DNA of 64,000 nucleotides from Candidatus Lindowbacteria bacterium RIFCSPLOWO2_12_FULL_62_27 (GCA_001784175.1 MFPR01000017.1:124001-188000); one strand, 5' to 3'. Shown: positions 6,948-15,806, counted from the stretch's first letter. Numbers and translations: made by a program. Notes: generated by a model not told the origin, from the sequence alone.

Positions 6948-9533
6948 ATGGAGACTACGGGGGAAATACGGCTTCATAAATTAACGCCCCTCATCCGCCA
7001 GTACCAGTCGATCAAACGCGGCGTGGGCGACGCCATCCTCTTTTTCCGGCTCGGCGATTTCTACGAGATGTTTAACGAGGACGCCGTCGCCGCTTCCCAA
7101 CTCCTCGGACTTTATCTCACCAAAAAAAGCGCCGGGGCCGGAAACTCCGTGCCCCTCGCCGGCGTGCCCGTCCATTCGGCCGATTCCTACATCGCGCGGC
7201 TCGTCAAGGCCGGCCGCAAAGTCGCCATCTGCGAACAGGTCGACGCCGGCCGGGGCAAGGGACTCATGGACCGCGCTGTCATCCGGATCGTCACGCCCGG
7301 AACGCTCGTCGAGGAAAATCTCCTCGCGCCCAACCTCGACAACCGGCTTGCCGCCCTCGCATGGGCCGATGACCGCGTTGGGCTGGCGTGTGTCGACGTG
7401 TCCACCGGCGATTTCGAAGTCGGCGAGTGGCGCGCCGATTCCGACGCGCTGAAAAACGCCTTCGAGGCCCTCAGTCTCCGCGAACTCGTCCTGCCCGACG
7501 CCCCCGCGCCCGCCGGCGTCGAGGCGCTCGCGAACGCGGGCGTTCCGGCATGCCGCCGCCGCGCGGCCGGCCCCGACGAAGTCATCGAGACCCTGAACGC
7601 GCGGTTCGGGGCGGGCGTGGTAGAAGCCTCGGGCCTGCGGCGGCAGCCCGCGGCGATCCTCGCGGTTGGACTTGTTCTGCGTTATCTTGCGGAAACCAAA
7701 AGCGACCATCTCCCGTTGCGGTTTCCGAGAACTCTCTCGCGCGCTGGCGTCATGGACCTGGACGCGGCGACCGTTCGGAACCTCGAAATTCTCGCCGGTC
7801 TTTCCGGCGACGCGCAGGCGGGCCTCTGGCCGGTCATCGACCGCACCCGCACCGCGATGGGATCGCGGCTTCTCCGCCGCTGGCTCCTGGCGCCGCTCCG
7901 CGCGCCCGCCGGCATCCTCGCGCGGCAGGAGGTCGTGTCGGCGCTCGTCGATCAGCCCGACATTCTGGATCGCCTTCGCGAGGCGCTCGCCGGCATCGGC
8001 GACATGGAACGGATTCTCGCGCGGCTCGCCCGCCCGGCCACCGCTCGTGTCACGGACCTCCTCATGCTTCGAAGTTCCCTCGAATCCGCTCCATTAGCTG
8101 TGACGGAGCTGGGCCGTCTGCCGGAAACCGCTCAACAGATCCTGAGCCTCGACGATTTCCCCGACCCATCGCCCATCCGGCGCATCCTTGCGGACCGGCT
8201 GGCCGAAGCGCCCGGCGCGGTGCTGGGAGAGGGCAAGGTCATCAAGGCCGGCGTGCATCCGGAACTGGACGAGCTGCGCGACATCGTCGAAAACCAGAGA
8301 CTGCACCTCCTCAAATTCCAGGACACCGAACGCACCCGTTCCAACATTGCGTCCCTCAAGGTCAGCTACAACCGGATTTACGGCTATTACATCGAAATCT
8401 CCAAGTCGAACCTCGACTCGGTCCCGGCCGACTACATCCGAAAACAAACGCTCGTCAATGCCGAACGCTTCGTCACGCCCGACCTCAAGCGCTTCGAGGA
8501 AAAACTCCTCGCCGCCTCCGATCGCATCTCCCACATCGAACGCGAACTCTTCTCACAGCTCCTCTCCGACATCCTCCTGCAGGCCGAGCCGGTCCGAAAG
8601 GCGGCCGAGCTTCTGGCCCGCGCCGATGCGCTGGCGGCCCTCGCCGAAACCGCGCGCCGCGAGCGCTTCGTCCGGCCGCAACTCACGGAAGACGACGTGC
8701 TCGAGATTCACGAAGGCCGTCATCCGGTCGTCGAACGGTTCTGTCCGGACGGATTCGTCCCCAACGACACGCTCCTCACGCCTGACCGACGGCTCGCCAT
8801 CGTCACCGGCCCCAACATGGCCGGCAAATCCACCTTTATCCGCCAGACCGCCGTCCTCACGCTCCTCGCGCAGATCGGCTCCTTCGTCCCCGCCAAAGCC
8901 ATGCGATGGCGGCCCGTCGACCGCATCTTCACCCGCATCGGCGCTTCGGACGACCTCTCCCGCGGCCAGAGCACCTTCTTCGTTGAAATGTCCGAAACCG
9001 CCGCCATCCTCCGCCAGGCCACCCGCGACTCCCTCATCCTTCTCGACGAAATCGGGCGCGGCACCAGCACCTACGACGGCCTCTCCATCGCATGGGCCGT
9101 CGCCGAACACATCGCGACCTCGCTCCAGGCCAAGACCCTCTTCGCGACGCACTACCACGAACTCGCCGACATCGCCGGACAACAGGGCGTCCACACGCTT
9201 ACGGTTCTCGTCCGCGAATGGGAGGGCCGCGTGGTTTTCCTGCGCAAGGTAACCGACGGCGCCTCCGACCGCAGTTTCGGGATTGCCGTCGCGGACCTCG
9301 CGGGCCTGCCGCGGTCCGTCCTCGAGCGCGCGCGCGCGCTTCTCACGCAACTGGAGTCCGCCTCGCAGACCCGCCGGCCGGCCGCGCCGGGCCAGGAGGA
9401 TCTGTTCACCGCCCCGGCCGCGCCCGACCCGCATTCCGAATGGAAATCGCGGATCCGACAAATGCCGCTCGACCGCATGACCCCGATCGAAGTTGTGTCC
9501 GAGATCGCCCGGTGGCAGAAGGAAATCCAGTGA
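6948..9533 (+). CDS. mutS: DNA mismatch repair protein MutS
   Basis: 861 residues, a normal MutS length. MutS recognises base mismatches and recruits MutL. The mismatch-binding motif is visible as FFRLGDFYEMF (the Phe-X-Glu wedge is within GDFYEMF), followed by connector, lever and clamp domains. The ABC-type ATPase has Walker A GPNMAGKSTFIRQ, a signature region and Walker B LILLDEIGRGTSTYDG. The stop overlaps the mutL GTG by three bases (GTGA), so the two partners are coupled. The ATG follows a strong promoter at short distance. Confidence 0.97.
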   Translation: METTGEIRLHKLTPLIRQYQSIKRGVGDAILFFRLGDFYEMFNEDAVAASQLLGLYLTKKSAGAGNSVPLAGVPVHSADSYIARLVKAGRKVAICEQVDAGRGKGLMDRAVIRIVTPGTLVEENLLAPNLDNRLAALAWADDRVGLACVDVSTGDFEVGEWRADSDALKNAFEALSLRELVLPDAPAPAGVEALANAGVPACRRRAAGPDEVIETLNARFGAGVVEASGLRRQPAAILAVGLVLRYLAETKSDHLPLRFPRTLSRAGVMDLDAATVRNLEILAGLSGDAQAGLWPVIDRTRTAMGSRLLRRWLLAPLRAPAGILARQEVVSALVDQPDILDRLREALAGIGDMERILARLARPATARVTDLLMLRSSLESAPLAVTELGRLPETAQQILSLDDFPDPSPIRRILADRLAEAPGAVLGEGKVIKAGVHPELDELRDIVENQRLHLLKFQDTERTRSNIASLKVSYNRIYGYYIEISKSNLDSVPADYIRKQTLVNAERFVTPDLKRFEEKLLAASDRISHIERELFSQLLSDILLQAEPVRKAAELLARADALAALAETARRERFVRPQLTEDDVLEIHEGRHPVVERFCPDGFVPNDTLLTPDRRLAIVTGPNMAGKSTFIRQTAVLTLLAQIGSFVPAKAMRWRPVDRIFTRIGASDDLSRGQSTFFVEMSETAAILRQATRDSLILLDEIGRGTSTYDGLSIAWAVAEHIATSLQAKTLFATHYHELADIAGQQGVHTLTVLVREWEGRVVFLRKVTDGASDRSFGIAVADLAGLPRSVLERARALLTQLESASQTRRPAAPGQEDLFTAPAAPDPHSEWKSRIRQMPLDRMTPIEVVSEIARWQKEIQ

Positions 9534-11290
9534 GTACACGGCCCGGCATCGCGGTCCTTCCGCCCGAGGTTGTCAACCAGATCGCCGCGGGCGAAGTCGT
9601 CACCCGGCCGGCGGCGGTCGTCCGGGAACTGATGGACAACGCCATCGACGCCGGCGCGGACGAGATCGCGGTCGAAATCGAAAAGGGCGGAAAGAAAAAG
9701 ATCGCCGTCCGCGACAACGGCTGCGGCATGGACGCCGCCTCGCTCAAGCTTGCCGTCCTCCCCCACGCCACCAGCAAAATCCGATCGGTCGACGACCTCC
9801 AGACGATTCGGTCCCTCGGATTTCGCGGCGAGGCCCTTTCGAGCATCCACGCCGTCAGCCGTCTCGAAATTCTCTCGAGTGTTTCGCCCGACTGCGGCGG
9901 ATCGAGACTCCTGTCGGACGGCAAATCCGTCCGCGTCTCGCCGGCGGCCGCCCCGACCGGCACCGCGGTCAGCGTTCGGGATCTCTTCTGGAACGTCCCG
10001 GCCCGCCGGAAATTCCTGCGCTCGGATGCCTCGGAAACCCGCGCCGTCGGCGAAACCGTGATCGAAAAGGCGCTCGCCTTTCCCGACAGGTCCTTTCGCT
10101 ACGTCCGCGACGGCCAGGAGGTGTTCGTGCTGCCGGTCCGCGACACGCTCAGGGGCCGCCTCTCCGCGCTCTTCGGGCGCGATCTCAGTGACGCCTGCAT
10201 TCCGTTCGACCGCTCGACCACCTCCAGCCGCGCGTTCGGGCTGGCGTCGGATCCGAGCATCGTGAAATCCACGCGTGGATCGATCTATCTCTTCGTCAAC
10301 GGCCGCCGCGTTCAGGAACCGGCGCTTCAGCATGCGGTCCTCACCGTCTATCGAGAAATTCTCGACGAGGGTTTCCCGGCGGTCTTTCTGTTTCTTGAAA
10401 TCGATCCCCATCTCGTCGACGTCAACGTCCATCCCGCCAAGTCCGAAGTCCGGTTCGCCGACGCATCCATCGTCTGCCGGTTCGTGGCCGGCGCCGTGTC
10501 GGACGCGGTCCACCGGTTTTCTCAGAAAGCGCCGGTGGCGGCGGTCCGGGAGGAATCTCTCCAGGCGGCGCCGCCCAACTCCGACCTCGGCGTCGCCGAC
10601 CGGACAGAGATCGATCCCGCACAAGCGCTTTCCGACCCTCTCCCGCCCGAGCCCCTCTTCCAGACCGCCCAGCAGGGACGCTTTCGGATCCTCGGCCAGA
10701 TTTATCGGACTTTTTTGCTCGTTGAAGAAATACCGGCCGCTTCAGGCGGCCCTTCGGAGGAACCCGAACTCTGGGTCGTCGATCAGCACGTCGCCTCCGA
10801 ACGCGTGATCCTCTCGCGCATGACCGAACGAATCGAACAGCGCGGCCCCCTCTCCCAGTCGCTCCTCGTGCCGATCGTGCTGGAACTCGGCCTCAAGGAC
10901 TCGATCCTCTTCGAGCGCGTGGCCGCGTCCCTGCGGCGCATGGGATTTGAGACGGAACCGTTCGGCCCCCGCGGCGTCTGGATCGTCCGCGCCGTCCCGG
11001 TCATCCTGGGCCGGAGGGTCGCCGACCGGAAAATATTTCTGAAATTCGTCGAGGAACTCTCCTCCTTCGATTCCACCCGCCGCTCGGAGGAGGAACTCTT
11101 CCATGACGTCCTCGCGCATTTCGCCTGCCGGTCCGCCGTCAAGGCCGGCGATGCGCTGATGCCCGAGGAGCAGGCGCAGCTTTTGACGGACCTTCTGTCC
11201 GCCGAGCATTTCCGCATCTGCCCCCACGGCCGGCCTTCCATGATCAAAATCGCGCGGGACGAACTCGAAAAAAGATTCCTGAGAAAATAA
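9530..11290 (+). CDS. mutL: DNA mismatch repair protein MutL
   Basis: 586 residues from a GTG overlapping the mutS stop. MutL couples mismatch recognition to strand incision. The GHKL ATPase shows ELMDNAIDAGA (catalytic Glu and Asn), DNGCGM, ATSKI and GFRGEALSSI. In the C-terminal domain ACRSAVK and CPHGRP, two of the motifs of nuclease-active MutLs, are present, but the first nuclease motif is DQHVASERVILSR rather than the usual DQHA-XX-E-XXXX-E, with the last acidic residue replaced by Ser. Incision activity is thus plausible but not certain. No mutH is in the window. Confidence 0.95.
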   Translation: MSTRPGIAVLPPEVVNQIAAGEVVTRPAAVVRELMDNAIDAGADEIAVEIEKGGKKKIAVRDNGCGMDAASLKLAVLPHATSKIRSVDDLQTIRSLGFRGEALSSIHAVSRLEILSSVSPDCGGSRLLSDGKSVRVSPAAAPTGTAVSVRDLFWNVPARRKFLRSDASETRAVGETVIEKALAFPDRSFRYVRDGQEVFVLPVRDTLRGRLSALFGRDLSDACIPFDRSTTSSRAFGLASDPSIVKSTRGSIYLFVNGRRVQEPALQHAVLTVYREILDEGFPAVFLFLEIDPHLVDVNVHPAKSEVRFADASIVCRFVAGAVSDAVHRFSQKAPVAAVREESLQAAPPNSDLGVADRTEIDPAQALSDPLPPEPLFQTAQQGRFRILGQIYRTFLLVEEIPAASGGPSEEPELWVVDQHVASERVILSRMTERIEQRGPLSQSLLVPIVLELGLKDSILFERVAASLRRMGFETEPFGPRGVWIVRAVPVILGRRVADRKIFLKFVEELSSFDSTRRSEEELFHDVLAHFACRSAVKAGDALMPEEQAQLLTDLLSAEHFRICPHGRPSMIKIARDELEKRFLRK

Positions 11291-12231
11291 CCGCCCGCAC
11301 CGGGATCGTCCTCACCGGGCCCACCGGCGCCGGCAAAACCGATCGGTCGATCCGCCTCGCCGACCGCCTGCTCGCGCTTGGCCGGACCTGCGAGATCGTT
11401 TCGGCCGACGCCGTCAGCATCTACCGCGAACTCGAAATCGGCACGGCGAAACCGCCGCCAGATGTCCGCGCGCGCATCCGCCATCACCTGATCGACATCC
11501 GGTCCATCGCGCAAACCGCCGAGCCCGGCCCGGCCTACAGCGCGGGCGAGTTCGCCCGGGATTTCGCCGCGCTTTTGCCCGCGCTGTCCGACCCGCCCCT
11601 GGTCGTGGGTGGCACCGGCTTCTACATCGACGCCATCGTCCGGGGCTTGGCCGACCTTCCGGCCGCGCATCCCGAGATTCGCGACCGGCTGGCGGCGGAA
11701 GAAAGAGCGGCGCCGGGTGCGCTCCATCGACGTCTTGAACGCTTGGACGCCACAGCGGCGCAGCGCATCGGTCCGGCCAACATCCAGCGACTTATCCGCG
11801 CGGTCGAGGTTCGCGAACTGACGGGCGGACCCTTTTCGGCGGCCGCGCGCACACCCACGAGTTTTCGGCCGATCATCCTGGTGATCGCGCCCGACCGCAC
11901 GGACCTCCACCGGCGGATCGACGAGCGCTGCCGGTGGATGTTTGACCACGGCCTTCCGGAGGAGGTCGAGTCCCTGCTGAAACGCTTTCCGCCGAATCTG
12001 CCGGCCTTCTCGATCATCGGCTACACCGAAGCCTTCCGGCTCGTGCGCGGCCTCTGTTCCCGCGTGGAGGCCGTCGCCCAAACCGCCGCCCGCACGCGGC
12101 AGCTCGCCAAACGCCAGTTGACCTGGTGGCGTCATTTCAGGTATGAACAGGTGAGGTTCGTGCCGGCGGGGGTTTCGCCGGACGGCATTCTGGCCGTATG
12201 GAAGGAGAGTGACGCTTGCGGGGATTCCTGA
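11287..12231 (+). CDS. miaA: tRNA dimethylallyltransferase MiaA (non-canonical start)
   Basis: About 314 residues. It transfers dimethylallyl to A37 of tRNAs, the substrate of MiaB. The P-loop GPTGAGKT, SADAVSIYRELEIGTAKP and GGTGFYIDAIV are clear MiaA signatures. No ATG, GTG or TTG lies in frame ahead of the P-loop; the first is a TTG at 11575 that would delete it. The likely starts are ATA 11287, which overlaps the mutL TAA in an ATAA arrangement exactly like ATGA couplings, or ATT 11275. The C-terminal RQLAKRQLTWWRHF fits the family. It overlaps the next gene by 16 bases. Confidence 0.88.
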   Translation: MTARTGIVLTGPTGAGKTDRSIRLADRLLALGRTCEIVSADAVSIYRELEIGTAKPPPDVRARIRHHLIDIRSIAQTAEPGPAYSAGEFARDFAALLPALSDPPLVVGGTGFYIDAIVRGLADLPAAHPEIRDRLAAEERAAPGALHRRLERLDATAAQRIGPANIQRLIRAVEVRELTGGPFSAAARTPTSFRPIILVIAPDRTDLHRRIDERCRWMFDHGLPEEVESLLKRFPPNLPAFSIIGYTEAFRLVRGLCSRVEAVAQTAARTRQLAKRQLTWWRHFRYEQVRFVPAGVSPDGILAVWKESDACGDS

Positions 12232-12782
12232 TTCTGTTGACCCTGATCAGCATATTCTGTGTCGTGGTCTATGATTCGGTCGTCGCCGTTCCCGACGGAT
12301 ATGTCGGTGTGACCACCTGCCGGCTGCGGCGTTTCGGACCCATCGCCACGGCCCCGCGGACGCTGGACCCGGGCCTCCATCTTTCGCTTCCGCTCCTGAC
12401 TCGGCTCAGTCTCTACAACACGCGCATCCAGATGCTCGTCCTCCAGGTGCCGGTCGGGGAAGGAAAGATCGTGCAGATGACCGGACAGGTCCGGATCGAG
12501 CCGGACTCGGCGGTGATTCTCCACCAAAAGCGCGGCCCCAACTACCTTGCGGAGGTCCGGCCGTGGCTCACGGAGATTTTCAAGGGGAAAATCTCCGAAG
12601 CCCACGGGCGTCTCGGATCTCCGGAAATCCGGCAGGACATCCTCGACACGGTCGAACAGGCCCTCGCCGCCGACGGCATCGCCTTTGACCGGCCGCCCTT
12701 CCTGACCCTTCTTGAGCATCTCTCTCTCAACCTCGACCCGCCAACCGAAGAGGAGTCGGATACCGACGAAGACGCGGATTGA
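12216..12782 (+). CDS. SPFH/Band-7 membrane protein, HflC-like
   Basis: 188 residues. The TTG at 12216 is fixed by AAGGAG at 12203-12208 seven or eight bases upstream. An N-terminal anchor (about 1-22) is followed by VVAVPDGYVGVTTCRLRRFG, LDPGLHLSLPLLTRLSLYNTRIQML and a helical SPFH core, closely paralleling HflC. The family forms oligomeric membrane cages that restrain the FtsH protease. It is short compared with HflC (about 330), lacking most of the C-terminal coiled coil, and ends in an acidic tail. It sits between miaA and hflX, where Enterobacteria have hfq and then hflX-hflK-hflC, supporting an HflC-type role. Confidence 0.75.
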   Translation: MRGFLILLTLISIFCVVVYDSVVAVPDGYVGVTTCRLRRFGPIATAPRTLDPGLHLSLPLLTRLSLYNTRIQMLVLQVPVGEGKIVQMTGQVRIEPDSAVILHQKRGPNYLAEVRPWLTEIFKGKISEAHGRLGSPEIRQDILDTVEQALAADGIAFDRPPFLTLLEHLSLNLDPPTEEESDTDEDAD

Positions 12783-13899
12783 GGCCCTGCGGAACAGCCG
12801 GCAGGCGCCCAAGACTCTCATCGTCGCCTTGGCCCTGCGCGGAAAACCCGTCGACGCCGAACTCGTGGAGCTCACGGAACTCGCCCGGACCGCCGGCGCC
12901 GCCGTCGCGGATACGGTGGTGCAGAAGGCCGACCGGATCGACCCCGCGGTCTGGATCGGCCGCGGCAAATCGGAGGCGGTGGCCGAACGCGTCCGCTCGG
13001 AGCAATTTCAGCTCATCATCTTTAACGGCCTTCTGTCGCCCACCCAGCTCCGCAACCTCCAGGACATGGTCGGCAGTGATGTCAAGATTCTCGACCGCCC
13101 CGGACTTATCCTCGACATCTTCGCCATGCATGCCCGCAGCCGTGACGCAAAATTGCGGGTGGAACTCGCGCAGCTCCAGTATCTCCTCCCGCGGCTGGCC
13201 GGCCTTTGGCGCCATCTCGAACGGCAGCAGGGCGGCATCGGCACGCGGGGCCCGGGCGAAACCCAGATCGAGGTCGACCGCCGCATGGCGCGAAAACGCA
13301 TCGGCGCCCTGCAGGAACAGATCGGCCGACTCGGCCGCGCCCGGTCCGTGCAGCGGTCCGGCCGGGAGTCCCTCCCGCGCGTTGCGCTCGTCGGGTACAC
13401 CAACGCCGGCAAATCCACGCTTCTCAACGCGCTCACGCACGCCGACGTCTTCGCCGACGATCATCTCTTCTCGACGCTCGACACCAAAACCGCCGCCCTC
13501 GTCTTCCCCTCGGCGGACGGCCTCCAGGGTCCGCCCCCCCGGGTCCTGGTCAGCGATACGGTCGGATTCATCCGCAGCCTCCCGGACCATCTCTTTGACG
13601 CCTTTCTTTCGACGCTCGACGAAGTCCGCGAAGCGGATCTCCTCCTGCACGTGATCGACGCCTCGAACGCGGAATTTCGGACGCAGGCCGCGACCGTGTC
13701 CGATGTCCTCTCCAAGATTTCCGTCGACCGGCCGGTCCTCACCGTGTTCAACAAGGCCGACCGGCTGGATGCCCGGCCCGACCATCTGCTCCGCGAATAT
13801 CCGGACTCTTTGTTCATCTCCGCCAGAACCGGACTGGGCCTCGCGGGACTTAGGGAGACCGTCCGGCAGAAAACCGTTGCGCCGGCGGCGGCCCGGTGA
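12778..13899 (+). CDS. hflX: GTPase HflX (start probably ATT)
   Basis: About 373 residues. HflX is a ribosome-associated GTPase that rescues stalled ribosomes. N-terminal HflX domain with WIGRGK, then GGIGTRGPGETQIEVDRR, and a G domain with GYTNAGKST (G1), DTVGFIRSLP (G3) and NKAD (G4). The only standard start is TTG 12712, which would overlap the SPFH gene by 71 bases and has no ribosome binding site. ATT 12778 overlaps the upstream TGA (ATTGA) and gives the usual N-terminus; ATA 12760, four bases after AGGAG, is a third option. The last four bases overlap the accB GTG. Confidence 0.88.
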   Translation: MEALRNSRQAPKTLIVALALRGKPVDAELVELTELARTAGAAVADTVVQKADRIDPAVWIGRGKSEAVAERVRSEQFQLIIFNGLLSPTQLRNLQDMVGSDVKILDRPGLILDIFAMHARSRDAKLRVELAQLQYLLPRLAGLWRHLERQQGGIGTRGPGETQIEVDRRMARKRIGALQEQIGRLGRARSVQRSGRESLPRVALVGYTNAGKSTLLNALTHADVFADDHLFSTLDTKTAALVFPSADGLQGPPPRVLVSDTVGFIRSLPDHLFDAFLSTLDEVREADLLLHVIDASNAEFRTQAATVSDVLSKISVDRPVLTVFNKADRLDARPDHLLREYPDSLFISARTGLGLAGLRETVRQKTVAPAAAR

Positions 13900-14372
13900 G
13901 AAAAAAAATGGCGTCGCCGAAAAAATCACCGGCGGCGACGGGAGGCGGGATCGCAAAAGACATCCGCGACTTCATGCACCGGCACCGGCTGGACGAGCTC
14001 GTGATTGAAAAGGATCGGGAAAAAATCGAAGTCCGGCTCGGGCCGGCCGTTCCGCTTGCGCCGGCGCACCCGGCCGCCGAATCGCGCGCGCCGGCGCCGG
14101 CCGCGCTCGCCCCGACCCCTGCGCCTTCCACCAACCTCCAGATCCGCGCGCCCATGGCCGGAACCTTCTATCGCTCCTCGTCGCCGAACGCCGACCCCTA
14201 CGTCAAGGAGGGCGACGCGGTCACGCCGGCGACCACCGTCTGTGTGATCGAGGCGATGAAGGTCATGAACGAAATCAAGGCGGATGTCGCCGGCAAGGTC
14301 GTCAAAATTTGCGTCGAAAACGCCGCTCAGATCGAGTCCGGCGCCCTGCTCTTCGAACTTTCTCCGGCCTGA
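13896..14372 (+). CDS. accB: Biotin carboxyl carrier protein of acetyl-CoA carboxylase
   Basis: 158 residues from GTG 13896 (GTGA overlap with hflX) or ATG 13908. A helical N-terminus is followed by an alanine/proline hinge (about 50-80) and a biotinyl domain with EAMKVMN, where the lysine is the biotinylation site. It carries CO2 between biotin carboxylase and carboxyltransferase in fatty-acid synthesis. The accC gene that usually follows accB is absent here; a protease gene follows instead, so the partner must be encoded elsewhere. Confidence 0.92.
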   Translation: MRKKMASPKKSPAATGGGIAKDIRDFMHRHRLDELVIEKDREKIEVRLGPAVPLAPAHPAAESRAPAPAALAPTPAPSTNLQIRAPMAGTFYRSSSPNADPYVKEGDAVTPATTVCVIEAMKVMNEIKADVAGKVVKICVENAAQIESGALLFELSPA

Positions 14373-14386
14373 CGCGACCAAATCCG

Positions 14387-14433
14387 TTGAGAATTGCTCA
14401 TTGGTTCATTGGTTCATTGGTTTATTCTCAGTT
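14387..14433 (+). repeat. Octamer (TTCATTG-type) repeat, copy B
   Basis: GCTCATTG-GTTCATTG-GTTCATTG-GTTTATTC: four period-8 units, matching 6090-6136 at about 37 of 47 positions, including the flanking TTGMGAATTG and TCAGTT. It encodes the signal-peptide core of the downstream protease. Confidence 0.75.
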
Positions 14434-15769
14434 AATCCTTTGTGCCCTCTTCACCGCGCCGGCCTTCGCCGATCTCTCCGAATCCCGCCGAACCGCGATT
14501 GTCACGGCGGTCGAGGCGGTCCTGCCGGCGACCGTGACCATCGGCGCCGAAAAGGTCGCGGTTCAGCAGGTCAATCCCTTTCGCAGTCTCCATGACGATT
14601 TCTTCTCCGACTGGTTTTCCGATCCGTTCTTCGGCGGGTATCGCAGGGCCGTCCGCGTCAAGAGCCTGGGCAGCGGAATCCTCGTCGACCGCCGGGGTCT
14701 CATCCTCACCAACGACCACGTCGTCGCCGGCGCCGAGGAAATTCATGTGACGCTCTCCGACGGGCGCGCCTTTCAGGCCCGCGTGAAGGGACGCGGCCTG
14801 CCGCTGGATCTTGCGCTCCTCGAAATCATGCCGCCCAAGGGCCACCCGCCGGATGAGGAACTCGATCTTCCGTTTGTGACCCCCGGCGCCTCCGACGATC
14901 TGGCGCTTGGCGAGTGGGCCGTCGCCATCGGCGCGCCGTCCAACCTCGAAGCCAGCGTCACCGCCGGCATCATCAGCGCCGTCGGCCGGCGGCTGCCGGC
15001 CAAGCAGGACTACAAGTATCTCGGCATGATCCAGACCGACGCCGCCATCAATCCCGGAAATTCCGGCGGCCCCTTGGTCAACGCCGACGGCAAAGTCGTC
15101 GGCATCAACACCGTCATCATCTCCCAGAGCGGCGGGTCCGAGGGACTGGGCTTTGCCATCCCCGCCGAGCAGGCCCGCAAGGTCATCGGCGACATTACGG
15201 AGGCCGGGGAACTTCGGCCGGCATGGTTTGGCTGGGAACTGGCCGAGGATGAATCCGCGGGAAGGCTGGTAGTCCGGAAAGTCCACAGCCCCAGCGACGC
15301 CGCGTCGGCGGGCATTCGGCCCGGCGCCGCCCTCGTCGCGCTCAACGGCAAACCCACCCGATCGGCCGACGATTACGATCAGATGCTCCTCTCGATCCGC
15401 ATCGGCCAGGCCGTCGCGGCCCGCGTGCAGGAAAACAGCGCGGAACGCGTCGTCCGCCTGATCGGCCGCGCCATCCCCGAATCGCTCCTGCGAGTCGACC
15501 TCGGGCTCGTCGTTCAAAATGTCTCTTCCCGGTATCGCCGCCTCGGCGGCTCCGGCGTCCTCGTCGCCGAAGTCCGGCCGGACGGGATCATCGCGCGCCT
15601 CAAATCGGCGCCCATCCAGCCCGGCGACATCCTCGTGGCCGTCAACGAGGAGGCGGTCGATGCCGTCGAAGCCTACGACGCGGTTGTCAGGCGCCTCAAG
15701 AAAGGCGCCACCGTCGAAATCACCGTCCGCCGCCGCAACTTGCTTTTCAGTTTTTCGTTCTCGCTTTAG
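14387..15769 (+). CDS. Periplasmic serine protease of the DegP/HtrA family
   Basis: 460 residues from TTG 14387, the only standard start that gives a clean signal peptide (residues 1-28, ending TAPAFA). HtrA proteases degrade or refold damaged envelope proteins. The catalytic triad is His111 (TNDHVV), Asp141 (LDLALLE) and Ser226 (GNSGGPL), all intact. Two PDZ domains follow (about 275-365 and 375-460), which recognise substrates and control oligomerisation. An FDSDWF-like phenylalanine-rich segment near 70-83 corresponds to the LA loop. It ends the mutS operon. The signal peptide is encoded by an octamer repeat shared with the gene at 6081. Confidence 0.92.
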   Translation: MRIAHWFIGSLVYSQLILCALFTAPAFADLSESRRTAIVTAVEAVLPATVTIGAEKVAVQQVNPFRSLHDDFFSDWFSDPFFGGYRRAVRVKSLGSGILVDRRGLILTNDHVVAGAEEIHVTLSDGRAFQARVKGRGLPLDLALLEIMPPKGHPPDEELDLPFVTPGASDDLALGEWAVAIGAPSNLEASVTAGIISAVGRRLPAKQDYKYLGMIQTDAAINPGNSGGPLVNADGKVVGINTVIISQSGGSEGLGFAIPAEQARKVIGDITEAGELRPAWFGWELAEDESAGRLVVRKVHSPSDAASAGIRPGAALVALNGKPTRSADDYDQMLLSIRIGQAVAARVQENSAERVVRLIGRAIPESLLRVDLGLVVQNVSSRYRRLGGSGVLVAEVRPDGIIARLKSAPIQPGDILVAVNEEAVDAVEAYDAVVRRLKKGATVEITVRRRNLLFSFSFSL

Positions 15770-15772
15770 AAT
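15744..15772 (+). promoter_or_regulatory. Promoter of the 15807 secreted-protein gene
   Basis: TTTTCA (15744-15749), a 17-base spacer and TAGAAT (15767-15772, five of six consensus bases) lie at the 3' end of the protease gene. The leader would be about 28 bases and includes AAGGAGG. Confidence 0.5.
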
Positions 15773-15806
15773 GCGCGCAGACCAAAATTCAAGGAGGCAA
15801 TACCAC

